Assembly (NCBI RefSeq): GCF_030272615.1 | Contig: NC_081413.1 | Span: 99,604,239 to 99,668,238 of the forward strand | Direction of reading: 5' to 3' | DNA: 64,000 bases | From: Cryptomeria japonica | Lineage: Eukaryota > Streptophyta > Pinopsida > Cupressales > Cupressaceae | Part shown: piece by piece, positions 22,801 to 34,870 of the stretch | How positions within the stretch are numbered: the stretch's first letter is position 1 | How the letters are laid out: each line of letters starts with the position of its first letter | The notes under the pieces: model-generated | Told to the model about the DNA's origin: nothing | What the model saw: only the letters and a program-made list of their open reading frames with translations | The model's database searches: none | Position numbers and translations under genes: made by a program

Positions 22801-22872
22801 GGTCCCATGGTCTAGTGGTGAGGACATTGGACTCTGAATCCAGTAACCCGAGTTCAAATCTCGGTGGGACCT
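22801..22872 (+). tRNA. tRNA-Gln (CTG)
   Basis: 72 nt, complete cloverleaf with all stems paired, including the T stem CCGAG/CTCGG. Anticodon CTG. This is the cleanest of the three Gln copies. A and B box regions match the plant consensus. The nearest T-run is near 22927. Confidence 0.95.
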
Positions 22873-23106
22873 GTAGGAGGGAAATTAGGTTTCATCTTTG
22901 CAGCCTACTGACAAATATAATTCTCCCTTTTTTCTTAGAACAAAGGTATATTTCAAGGGCATTTAGTGTAGTTAGATTTTTGAGATAGATTTAGTATTAT
23001 TATTTTCAATCCTTGAAAAACGAATTTCAAATTTTTTGGGGGGAAATAATGTCTTTGCGTTTGTAAAAAGGTTGATTAAATATTTATTTTCTGAATGAAA
23101 CGGTAA

Positions 23107-23180
23107 GCTGGAATAGCTCAGTTGGCCAGAGCGTGTGGCTGTTAACCACAAGGTCGGAGGTTCAAGCCCTCCTTCTAGCG
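23107..23180 (+). tRNA. tRNA-Asn (GTT)
   Basis: 74 nt, acceptor GCTGGAA with TTCTAGC, anticodon stem GTGGC/ACCAC region with anticodon GTT, discriminator G. T-run at about 23198. Identical to the copy at 55368. It lies 234 bp after tRNA-Gln on the same strand; a shared transcript is not implied. Confidence 0.95.
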
Positions 23181-23379
23181 TCTGGTTGTATTTCTCTCTT
23201 TTATGCTATTAAAACTTTACTAAAGCAGATTAAAAAATTCTTAATCTGTACCAAAATAATCCAAAAAAAACCTCTTATAATACTGTATTTTTTCTGCGAT
23301 TAACCTCAGTTACTCAGTTACTTTGCGTACTGAGTTTTTCTAAACTAGAGCTATTTAGTTTGGCCTTATACAGAATAAG

Positions 23380-24990
23380 AAAAAAAAAAAATTCATAACG
23401 ATTAAACAAATAAAAAGAAAGATAGTCATTATTTGGTTGTTTATGTAGTGATCATTATCTCAACGTAAAAGAGGTTGATGAAAGAGGTTTGAGTTTATAT
23501 TTGAACACATTTTCTTTGTTTTCACTCTCTAAATTATAGGGGAAAGGATCCAGTAGTTGTGCACCCTAACTTCGCGCTTCTCAAAATCCTACTTGGAAAT
23601 TTCAAATCACTCCGATTTTTTTACAGCAACTTACTTGGCAAGTCCCCTACTTATAACTAAGGTTTCAGGGCCACATCATCAAATATGATGCCACATCAGC
23701 ATGCTTTTTGCCAAGGTGTCCAAAACAGCCCCAAAAAAAAGTGAGACCAATAGGCGTGCAAAAGAGACCCCAATAGTTGTGCAGCTGATATGGCATCACC
23801 TGATTGGTTACTTTTTACAATATTAGTACATTTCTTAACAACTATTGGTACATTTCCTAACAACTGTTGGTACATTTCCTAACAAAAATCGATATTTTTT
23901 GTTTCAAACAATAGGTTTTATTTGTTCAATTTTTGGAACAAAAGGTATCAACAACCCTCACAACAATTGGTATCAACAAACTGTCTTTTTCTTAGTTCAA
24001 CTACTGATACTTCAACTCTACATTTTTTAATAAGATTTATTTTTATTTTTATAACGATTAAATAAAAAGAAAGGTAAAGTCATTATTTGGTTGTTTATGT
24101 AGTGACCATTATCTCCATGTAAAAGAGGTTGATGAAAGAGGTTTGAATTTTTATCTGAACACATTTCCCCCACTTTCACTCTCTAAACTATACATGTTAT
24201 TGTGAAACCTAGTTCATCTCCTCACTTTCAAAATAGGATAGACAATCCTTAAACACTTACTTCAAATCTTTTGCAACTATACATTTTCATCTTTTTATTC
24301 TCCCATAAAGATCACACCTCTTTTGGTCATAAATCCATCTCTTAGGCTTTGTTGAAGATTTGTTGTTAACACTAATTTGTACATATCATATTTATTTACA
24401 ACAGGTCTCAAAAGTTTTTCTATATCTTCTCTAATTCCATTTTCAATATCCCTTTCATCTCACGTGATCGGACTGAGTTCAGTTATGATACCGGATATTC
24501 TTGGGGCTGTTAATACTATGGACAATTATATGATGTTTATAACCATTTTTGTATATGTTTCAAACTGTATATGGGGTATAATTGTAAAATCTGACTATGG
24601 GCAAGCCTAATCTTATAAATGTAATTAAAGTTAATATGTGTAAGATGTTATAAGATACCAATGTAGGACTTCAGACTGAGATATATCCTCTAAGAGGATC
24701 CGATTTTATATGTACCAATCTTTTTGAACTATCTTAATAGAAAAAATATCCCTTTCATCTCATCATCATCACTCCCCACTTTTGTCACAAATCCATCACT
24801 TAAAGGTTTGTTGTTTATGTTACTTGGTAAACTTTATATTCATTTTTCAACTTTTCTAGAAGCTAGACTTGAAAAAAGAAAACTTTTTTCACACTTTTTT
24901 AGAAGCTACGACTTTTGTCACAAACCCATCACTTAAAGATTTGTTGTTTACGATACTTAGGTTACTTATTTATGCGTCATCTGTCATAAA
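23380..24990. repeat. Duplicated segment related to 10660-11530 (older copy)
   Basis: 23380-23540 and 24010-24190 are two copies of the block that precedes the repeat array at 10650-10830 (core GTCATTATTTGGTTGTTTAT). 24377-24990 holds the same CATCACTTAAAGGTTTGTTG array. Between the two blocks, 23541-24000 is unrelated DNA with three TTGGTACATTTC(C/T)TAACA units near 23825-23885. Confidence 0.65.
24463..24744 (+). mobile_element. Short target-primed retroinsertion (282 bp)
   Basis: Interrupts the tandem array. Flanked by the 18-bp direct repeat AATATCCCTTTCATCTCA (24445-24462, 24745-24762) and ends in TTAATAGAAAA at its 3' side. A long target duplication plus 3' A-run indicates target-primed reverse transcription. 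It could be a 5'-truncated LINE end or an mRNA-derived fragment; no complete frame. Confidence 0.75.
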
Positions 24991-25500
24991 GTTTTATTCA
25001 TCCTCACCTTAAATCACCTTAAATCTAGGCAAAGATTTAAATCGGCACCGTTGCACGGGAATATTACCTTGTGATCCTGCCAACAACAATGTAATCTGTA
25101 TTTGACTGTACACGTGCCCCCTTTGAAACGGAAAAAGATTATTATGGTAGATGGTTATCATAACTGTAGAAGTTTCAAATCTGCATGGACATGATATTGT
25201 TTTCAAACCTTTCTACACTTTACATTTGAAACCATCGTATCTACTACTCTGCGCAATATTAAGCTTCCCGATACCGTTTTAGGTTCATGGTATTCTCAAT
25301 GAAAAAATTAGTCCATCGAACATCATGTTCATGGTATTCTCAATGAAAAAATTAGTAAACTACTATATCCAAGTAATTAGTAAATTATTAAATTTTAAAT
25401 ATGAAATAACATAATAATATAATAGTATAATATAATTTTAAAAAATAATATACAATATACAATATTATATTAAATAAGTTCAATTAGAAAACTTTGAATA
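24991..25500. other. AT-rich spacer
   Basis: No gene seen. Contains a 25267-25350 short direct repeat (TTCATGGTATTCTCAATGAA twice) and AATATACAATATTATATTAA repeats near 25450-25540. Confidence 0.45.
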
Positions 25501-25970
25501 AATATAATATGAAATATACAATATTATATTAAATAATAAAATAAATTCAAATACAAGCTTATCACCTAAGAGCGATGCGACTCTTAAGTATGAGAAAAGG
25601 GCAGTGATGAATAATGATCATTAGGCGTACAATTTAAATGAGTTAGGGTGATATACTTTTAAACATCTCACATGGCCACAATTGAAACTTTTTGATGAAA
25701 GATTTCACAAGTAACGACTCTTTCAAACAATGTCAACTTAAGACCAGTAATTTTAAAATGAGAAAAGTAGGTCATACTACACTTATAATCCTAAAAAAAT
25801 TAATATCACACTTATAATTGTCATTGTTATAAGAAATATAATCTAATACTCTTATAGATACAAATTAGTCCATTTGTCAATTGTACATGACATTAATTAT
25901 ACTTTAATCTATCTTTTATTAAATTTGATTAAATTAATTAGTCAAATTTAGTTGTCTACATTTTGCCCCT

Positions 25971-26006
25971 CTTCGTGGTGATGCTTAAAATAGTGTCGAT
26001 GCGAAG
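25971..26006 (-). other. PPT-proximal stem-loop of element B
   Basis: 36 nt with CTTCG/CGAAG outer arms; inner arms pair with several G-T pairs on the plus strand. It is 10 nt from the LTR border, as in element A. Confidence 0.5.
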
Positions 26007-26229
26007 AAAAATAAAACACCCAAGAGTGAGGAAGCGGAAATGTTCCAGGGGCCCAACTAAGAACAGAGGATGAGGGAAGGGGTGCCCCCTCTAGAGGGTG
26101 CATGGGAAGACAGGAGATCGGGTGACATCTTGAAAGAAACAATGTCCCAATAGACATAGAGAAAGGGGATGAGAAACGGAAGCAGGAGGCGAAAACGACA
26201 TCCAAAAAGATACCTAGGGAGTGAGATAT

Positions 26230-26850
26230 GCTAAAAGGGAAAAGGCGGGAATGACAAACCCGCTAGAACGCGAAAATGCAGGAATGACAAACCCGCTGGA
26301 ATGCGAAAGTGCGGGAATGCGAACCTGCTGGAATGTGAAAGCGCGAGAATGCGAACCTGCTGGAAGGGGAAAATGCAAGAATGACAAACCCGTTGGAATG
26401 CGAAAGTGCGAGAAAGAGAACCCGCTAGAACGTGAAAGTGCGAGAATGACAAACCCGCTGGAATGCGAAAGTATGAGAAAGCGAACCCACTAGAACACGA
26501 TAAAGTGAACTTGTTGTAATGTGAAAGTGCAGGAATAAAAAACCCGCTGAAACATGAAAGTGCGGGAAAGCGAACCTACTGGAACATGAAAGTGTGGGAA
26601 TGTGAACCCGCTGGAATGTGAAAGTGCGGGAATGACAAACCCGTTGGAACGCGAAAGTGTGGGAAAGCAAACCCATTGGGACGTGAAAGTACGAGAATGC
26701 GAACCTGTTGGAACGTGAAAGTGTAGGAATGACAAACCCGTTGGAACGTGAAAGCGTGGGAATGCGAACCCATTGGAATGCAAAAATGAAAGAATGCCAA
26801 ACCCACTGGAACGTGAAAGTGTGGGAATGTGAACCCGCTAGAACGCAAAA
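26230..26850. repeat. 33-bp minisatellite, copy in element B
   Basis: About 19 units like those at 8080-8670, with a different order of variants. Frames on both strands stay open because of the unit length; not a gene. Confidence 0.85.
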
Positions 26851-29165
26851 GAAAGAAAAAAAAAAGAGAAAAAAAAAGAGGACAAGGCGAGGGATGAAAC
26901 AGACAAGGGAACACGCACACATTCCAAGGAGGAAAGGAGGGAGCGAATGCAAATGGAGATGCAATGAAGATGAGGAAGATCATGGAGCGCAAACATCCGC
27001 ATAAAAAGGACATCACGTATTGAGCACTTATTTTCATTTAGCATTGTCTGTGAGTCAACCAAGGTATAGAGAACCAAGACAGAATTTCACAACCAATGCA
27101 TGGACTAACACGTATAAGCATACACAGGTTAATCTAGCACCACACAGAGTTACAAAGACCCTATAGGCAATGGTGCTAGAAGAAACCCCAAGCATAAGAT
27201 ATGCCCCAATGTAACATGAGATGACAAAGACCTCACAAGGGAACAACAAAGGGATACACCAAAAAGACACTCAAGGAAAAAACCAAAAGCAACAAGATCA
27301 CATCCCGAGCCTTGTTATTCCTAGCGCACCATGATATAAAAGATCGTGGCGACCAAGAAGACACAGAGCCCTTAGGAGCTTAAAAAGATAATCAAAGACC
27401 ATAAAGAATCAAAGCCAACACAAGTGTCTCAGATATATTTTTCCAAACAGATGATTGATTGGATTAGGATTGGATGATGTCTGACTTGAGGAAGGATACA
27501 TCCTATGCAGACTGATGATGGGTGTTGGTGAGAAGGATACATCTTGAAACAACACCAAGATAAAAATATTTGATGATGATCGACAAAAGGGATCTGATAG
27601 GATCATGATGACCAAGATGCTCAAGGATGATTGTTGAAGAACGAGCCGATAGGATATGATATCGAAGAACTAGGCCAATGCACGACTATGTACAGTGGCA
27701 CCTAAATACAAGATGTACAAGAAATATGGATGATGGAAGAAGACGCCAGGATAGGCATGATTTTTCCCCATTCAAGAGGAAAAGCGATGAGAGATTGATG
27801 GTGATGATTGGGAAAGATACATCCCGATGACGATGAGAATATTATGATCAAGGCTTGAGAGCAAGACCAAGGATGTGATTGGATGATCTGATGGATGGTG
27901 TCAGATAAGTGAGGAAGATGGATATGAATTGCATGAGATGGTGGATTGTGAGGAGCAGACGAATTGATTAGAATGCGGGTACCATGGGATACCGCATTGA
28001 AAGATGCATATGCAATGGAAATGTAGATGGGTTGATTGAATGGATGGCATTGGATTACATGGGGATAGCCTAGAGCTAGATACCAATGACAAGGGATACA
28101 AGAGGCAATGGAATGATGTGATGGGAGGGATGAAAGGATGGAGGATAGGATGAAAAGGATTTGGAGATGGAAGCACTATGGATGATGGACAAAGCAATGG
28201 AGGAACTGAGGGATAACGATTGGTGGAGGATCAAGTGATGGATGAAGAGATGGAGGAACGAGGAGATAAGGATAGGTGGATGAAAGGATATGATAAGATG
28301 ACTGGCTGGAGGATAGGAAGCTGAGGGAAGTAGATGGAAGATAGGGTGATGGGTAGACATGGACTATGAAGGAAAAGTGTGATAGAGAAACATAAGCCAA
28401 GAGGTGTCCAAAGCATGTATACATTGTGGCTTTTCCTCTTTCTTTTATCAATATTCGAAGGGGGGTGGAGGAAATGAATTGGATAGGATACAATATGTTG
28501 GGTATGATAAGTAGATGAAATGGAGGAGGAAAGGGCTAGATGGGCAAAAGAGCTTTGCCCCCAAGTGTGGAGAGAAAAAGGATGAGGAGAATTGCGCACG
28601 ACGCCTATTTCCCAAGTTTTCATCAGGGTACCTGTCCAAGGCACCTATTTGCCAAGTTTTCACCATTGGATGATATTTTTTATTTTTTGGGTTTTTTGGG
28701 AGGAAATATATGGATGGAGCTAGATGAGGATAAGTGGATTTGGAGGATGGATGGATGGATGACTCAAGCATCAAGTTTCATATCAAGGTATTAGGAGCCC
28801 ATTTGGAGTGATCGTTGGATGTTGGTACAACTTTATTAAGAATGAGTGGATTATGCAAAGGCTTGGATTAGATGGTTTTGATAGGGAATGCAAGGGATAT
28901 GGTAGTGGCAAGTGTTTGGATGGAAGGAGGGAAAGTGAGTGTGATGGGGGGATGTTGTCAGGACCAACATTGGCACATGTTGCAGAGGATGTGAGATAAG
29001 TGGAGGGGAGATGGATGTAGCATGTGGATATGATGGAGGGATTATGATAGGTAGATTTGGGACATAGGGACCCAAAATAGATTTAGGAGATGGAGGGGAA
29101 GCATTTTTATCTTGTGGGCTAGCAACTTTGGATGCCATTAGAGATTTTTCTTTTGGATGCACTGC

Positions 29166-30120
29166 TTCTTTTTGCTCTGTTTCTTTTTAATTAAATATTT
29201 AATTAGCATTATGTTGGTAAATAGATTTGTCCCTTTCTTGAGATCTTAACAGTTATCTTCCTTAAGCAAAAATATAACTCTATTTCGCCCTTTATAAAGG
29301 AAACAAACTACCAACAGTTGGATGAATTAATAAAAATTCAACCTCTGCATTAGAGGGCAGCTCCTCGTATGATTTGCAATGAATTTACTGTACAAATGAA
29401 ATGCTAATACTTTTTACCAGAAAGCATTGAAAGGCTTTAGCATTCATCTGTCAACACAAAATAAATGCCTTCAAAACTGAGAACATAGAAAATTTTCTGA
29501 AAGAACTTTTAATGAGAGGTCATAGACTCTGATTTACAAACATGTTCACGATATTAATTCAAAGCATAGTAGAGGCTCAACAATACTGAAGGGTGATTGA
29601 TACTCTCTCATGCCTCACAGGGAAAGGGGAACCAGACAAACCAATACGTGCGAGTCTTCTAACAACTAATGATAACCATGAATTAAGGAAAATACAGAGA
29701 TGACTGATCATAAAATTATATCATGCCCATAACAACTTCTCAAGAAAGATTATTAATCTTCAAACACACAGATTTAAGGATTGCATAACATAATATTTCA
29801 TTGATAATCAGCCAATGTATTTCCAAACAATTCATATGAAAACCAAAATATTATCTATTGCTCCTCAAAATCACAGTTTTTCAGAGCCCTTACAAAGACA
29901 AGCTTTTCAGCTTAAGTAGCCTCCAGGCTCATAGTTTTTACACAATCAAATTACATTTTACTTTTGATCAAACTTAAAGAAACCGTTTATAAAAACATGA
30001 AAGAAAACTAAATCAATAGCCACTGTAAGGCTGACACCTCATCTTTGGACTAACTATGCTTCCACTGTGGCAGAAGAGACTACGGATTTGTCCTGCTTTG
30101 TCGCAGAACCACGCCATTCC
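29166..30120. other. Spacer between element B and decayed gene
   Basis: AT-rich; no gene, tRNA or transposon end recognised. Confidence 0.4.
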
Positions 30121-30427
30121 AGGTGCGCCGCCGAGAAGTTCAGGATGACCTAAAAATAAGGAAGACCAATGTGTTGGATTCTCTTCTTCCACACCTCTTT
30201 GTCCATGTTTACCTATGTTACTTTTGCCTTGTGTACCTCCAAATGGTCAGAACAAACATGAGCATTGATTCGATCCTTGCCACCTTTGAGAAATTGTATG
30301 TGGTCAAAGATTTGGTCATCTGAATGAATTGAATCCTCTCCTGAAAGATCTTGGTCATGTCCATGGCTTCCTTAATTGTCTTGGCACCATCCTTCATGAT
30401 TTGGATGTCAATGCACTTGAGATCCTT

Positions 30428-33400
30428 CTACATCGTATTGATCAAGTCTATCAATCCTCTGAGAAATTTGGTGGATTCTTCGTGGCCTTGCTTGATGATC
30501 GAGTTGCGCCACTCCACATTCTTCCTTGACACATACAATACATTGTCATCCAGATTCTCTACCAGTTTTTTAGCCAAGAACTTCATCACCCCATATTTCT
30601 GTATATCATTCATTTGTGCAAGGACTGCTACCCATTTGATATTTTCTTTCTCCCAAGCCATTGTTTCCAGTTCTAGTTCCTTACTCACAGTTTCAACATC
30701 TTTATAAACTTTAACCAGATTAACGATATAATCTGATCCCTGTTGCATTATAAGGTCCAACCATTTATTAAACATTTATGTAACCACTCTGTTCCTTTGA
30801 ACCTGGTGGCCGGAGATTTAGGGTCTAATGATACCGGTATCTGTGACAATGGTTGGGGGTTTGGATTATGGATGGCATTGATATACGTAGCCATCTGAGT
30901 AACAACTTGCTTCAGTTCTCTTTTGTCTTTTTCATCCTTCCATGTTCTTGAAATTATCCTTTTCGTGGATGATTCCAAATGCCTAACATCCACAGCACAC
31001 GAAGCAACTCCCAAATCTATCTTCTCAACTGTAAAATCTTCCTCAGTAGCTTTGTCTGCATCCTTTCTTGGAATTGGTTTGGCTATTTTGGCCATCCAGT
31101 GACCTATTGCTTCATCTACTTCAAGCATTGCCCGCGTTTTAAGTTTTTTTAGCTTTGATGCCTTTCCCAAATACCTGCTGACCATGTCCTCCATTGGGAT
31201 TGTAACTGGTACCACACTCTGTTTCTTTCCAACAACAGCTTCCAACCATCATGGTGCGTTTGCAGGCTCTTTAGGTGGAGGAGTTGTCTGTACATCTGGT
31301 GAAGTGACAATGACCAAGGTATTCGTGGGATCTTGTCAGACTTCCTCTTCCTTGCTCATGTCCATTTCTTGCATCTCAGGTTCATCCAGATCTCGTGGAT
31401 CCATTATTTCCTCAATCTCTTCACTAGGGCCTAGGTCTACAATGACCTATTTTAGAATGGGCTCCCTACTCTTCTTTTTACTCCTGGACCGAGTTACTCA
31501 AGCAACTGTGAGACCCGGTGGTGACCTCTTTGATCTCTTAGGTTGAATTTTCTCAACAATAGGTCTTGAAAAACCTGCAACATTAACAATTTCATTAGTG
31601 GAAGAAATGGGAGATTGAGTCACAATGTGCGAATCAATTCTTAGTTCATGCGAGGAAATGTGGGTTCCCTCCTTAAACTTTTGGTTTCTCAACCATCTTT
31701 CTGTTCTTCTCACAACATTGAAGGTTCTAGCTTGAATACTGTCATCCTCCTTTTTATTCCAATCAATTTCTGGAATTGGTTTTCCTTGAACCTTTGTGTC
31801 GAACCCAGGATCTAGGACATCTTCCCTTGTATCTTATGATACTCCAGATATATTAATTGGAAGCTTCATGGTAATTATTTGTTGCAAAGTGAGCCTTGAC
31901 CACAGTTTTTTCTTACCTCATATTCATAACTGCAATTCTCCCAGTAATCCTCCAACTGAGGCTCATGACAAAAATGACTGTCTACATTTAGGTTTTCAAT
32001 GGTATAACCTCTACTCTCAAACTTTCGCCTTGCCACATATGGCTGCAGGTTCATCCTTTTGAATTCTAATTCCAAGTTTAGGGCGTCTGATACAGATTTG
32101 CAGCTATAGTATCCGAGTTCAACAAGGAATACAACTCCAGACTCGCCCTTTGTTCCCAATGTTTTATCAATGTAAGCTAGATGCATGCTTACCTCTATAA
32201 GTACATAGCTGTCAAAAGCACACCTAGGCAGCTTGAATGGTTGGCCCTCAAAACCACCTACTTGTAGATAAGTAAACCTGGGAAATTGAATAAAGAAGCT
32301 ACCATATATGCTCACGAATTCTATTTCTTCAACAAACATTCTCCTATTCGCATCCTCCTGAAGCTCAAAAGCAAGTTTTCCCGCGAAGACTCCATTCCAC
32401 CTATCAATTTTCTCAACATGTCTCTACTGGTGCAATAGGGGGTAATAATTATACACCCTCATCCCATCTATCCAAGTTTCATTAGGCAAACCAGGCCAAT
32501 CCCTTGTACAAGCTAGTATGTAGAAAAGATAAGAAGACATATAAAAACCCGACATTCCCACAAAATTGCTTAATCCTTCATGAAGTCTCTCTGCAATTAC
32601 CTGAGACCAATCAAGATACTTGTTACTGGATAAAACCACCTAGACGAAAAAGTACGTCCAATCCTCCCAGTAGAAGGAGTGTGAGTTTCCCTTCACTTTG
32701 TTCAAAAGTATCACAATATCCCATACTTCTGTGATGAAATGCTCTCTAGTCAGGGGCTTTGGTAGTCGTGACCCTCCTTTCTGAATTTTTAGGAGCCAAT
32801 TCCTGGAAATTACGCTCATGTACTTACTCTTCTTTTCCGAGAAATGGGCATATGAATTCCCAATGGTCCAGTCCTCATATTCGTCCTTGTGCGGAATTCC
32901 AATTGTCACCATTACTGTTTCTCTATTGATACTAACTAGCAACTCACCACTACTAGTTCTGATGCACCTGTTCTCTGTATCATATCTATTCATGCAAGCC
33001 ATCGCCAAATCCGGATACGGTGCGACAAGCGGGAACGCAACAACTTCCACAAGACCACTTTTCACTATTTTCTCCATCAATGAACTGGTTTGAGGGTTCT
33101 TGACTCTTTCTAAGAAATCCCCTAAATATACATGAACCAAGGAGGTGTCTTCTAGTTCTGGTAATATACTCACTAGACATGAGGTCCGACCAAGCTTCGA
33201 CAATATTGGCCTCATACTGCTTATGTATACTTCTAACCAAGAAATTCTAAAACAAGGCAGAATTCTACTCCAACAATTCAGAGTTTTTCTTTCTATATTG
33301 ATAAATCTTCAAAACTTAAAGAAACACAGCTTAGGAGGAATCATCTGAACTTACCCGTTACCACCATGAAAACTGGAAATTCCTCAGGAAATCAAAGCTG

Positions 33401-33477
33401 GTTTTACCTTCAGCGCCTCCAATTTGCTCAAGTATAGCAGCGGCAACCCTCTCAACTATGGAAATCAATTCATACAT
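30428..33477 (-). pseudogene. Large decayed intron-containing gene, unrecognised family
   Basis: A candidate first exon (33477-33362, starting MYELISIVERVAAAILEQ) ends at a GTAACG donor. After a TTGTTTTAG acceptor near 33250, one frame runs from 33215 to 31875, interrupted by TAG at 32640 and a stop at 32424. It includes VEVVAFPLVAPYPDLAMAC, a GELLVSINRETVMVTIGIP segment and a WLLKIQKGGSRLPKPLTREH segment. A second frame (31713-30748) has an acidic/proline-rich start and a Lys-rich part (LGKASKLKKLKTRAM). A third (30775-30428) has ELELETMAWEKENIKWVA, probably coiled coil. At least two frameshifts and several stops. Coherence over about 900 codons shows a once functional protein. I cannot name the family; an accessory protein of a large plant transposon or a lineage-specific host gene are both possible. 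Confidence 0.55.
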
Positions 33478-34420
33478 TTCCTTCAATCAGACGAGAAAAT
33501 ATCTATAAAGCCACACACACTTCATCATGATTTACCCAAGCGTGTGAAGTAACGGTGAAATGACTAAAATATGACACCTTCTTAATTATCCATCACTTCC
33601 GCACAAGTAGTTTGATGCACTCGTGATTACTTTTCATATTTAGAATTTTAAACTACTGAAAAGGGAATATTCCTTCTTACCGCACCGCTTTCACTTTCAT
33701 GAAAAAGCCTTAGAGTTAGTTTTGAAGTGAACTCATGACCTTTGAACCATTTGACAAAAAGTTCATCGGTTCAAGTTCATTTAAAAAATACAACAGTGGG
33801 TGGGCGACACACAACAATACCGAGAACGAGCGACAACAATGACTATTAAACAAAAACCTTGAACCATTTGAATTGCTTGAGATTTGGTTCAAGGTTCAAG
33901 ACCATAAACCAACTTAAAACATATGGACCCACGCTCTTTATACAACGATACATTACCGCGACTCACAAAAGACATTTTGAACTTTGAACCATTTGACAAA
34001 AAGTTCACGGGTTCAAAACTTCAAGACGTAAAACAAACCACACTTGCTCACACGACGACAAAGACCATGAATGACTTTCTTCATAAACGCACTTTGAACC
34101 TTGAACCTATTGAAACTTTTAGAAAGAGTTCAACGGTTCAAGTACGAAGGAAAACAAACGACCCGACGGAAGAAAAGGCACAAAAAGGCAACCCGCGAGT
34201 ATGAACACTCAAAAGAGAAAATTGCAGGGGGGACTAACACATTATAAAATGGTTAATGATTAAACGATGATAGAATTGAAATTGGAATAATTAGTAAGAT
34301 GATGAAGAAATATGAAATTAGAAGAATAAGATAAATTAACTTAATTAAATAATTAAATAATTATTTAACTAATTTAGATAAATAATTAGTACATGATCAA
34401 TGAGACATTTTTAGGTGTCT
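33478..34420. other. Spacer with repeated 'GAACCATTTGACAAAAAGTTC' words
   Basis: The word TTTGAACCATTTGACAAAAA occurs near 33737 and 33979, with related words near 33858 and 34097, giving a loose 120-bp periodicity. A 93-codon plus-strand frame (33923-34204) lies across it and is probably a by-product. Confidence 0.35.
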
Positions 34421-34545
34421 ACAACACCCGCCCCTCCTTCCCCCCCCCCACACACACACACACATACGTACATATACATATACATATATCTACACACACA
34501 CACACACACATGTGTGTGTGTGTGTGCGTGTGTGTGTGCGCATAA
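34400..34545. repeat. Reverse LTR border C and (AC)n/(GT)n microsatellites
   Basis: AGGTGTCTACA ends at 34423, the inverse of an LTR start, followed by a C-rich (inverse purine) run to 34450. Then come (AC)n, (CATA)n, a second (AC)n at 34492-34509, and (TG)n at 34510-34540. The AC and TG runs are adjacent and complementary. Confidence 0.7.
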
Positions 34546-34870
34546 TATATAACCCTTAGATAACATAATATATTATATAATTATAAAATATAATATACTT
34601 TTTTGAGTGCTAAAAATTTAATAAATTAAACTAAATTTCATAAGCAATTAATATTTAAATAACTAATTGATTAAGAAATCAATGAACTATAATATTTCAT
34701 TTAATACCTTAAAAATTACAATTAAGTAAATATTTATTAGATTAATAAATTAATAACTTTAAAATGGTAAACAATATTATTAATAATTAGATAACTTTAT
34801 TAAATTTTATTATTTTAATTATATCAATGTATAGAACTAATTTATTTGTTATCTTTTTTCATTTTTTTAG
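34546..34870. other. Very AT-rich spacer
   Basis: No gene seen; short TAATAATTA and AATATATTA runs only. Confidence 0.4.

Larger units (their letters stand above)
25900..29165 (-). mobile_element. Reverse-oriented gypsy piece B (LTR border at 25960)
   Basis: The LTR border TTGTCTACA at 25960 is followed by TTTTGCCCCTCTTCG, the inverse of a polypurine tract. 25961-28390 aligns with element A, including the 33-bp minisatellite and the purine-rich region. The copy then continues further (28391-28700) and contains, inverted, the GGTGAAAAC motif pair (28590-28664). Only about 45 bp of the LTR's outer end resembles that of A, so the LTR is diverged or truncated. No gag or pol seen. Confidence 0.65.

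Noticed and set aside
33923-34204. 93-codon plus-strand frame
   Set aside because: Lies in a loosely periodic spacer; no homology recognised and no splice or promoter signals.
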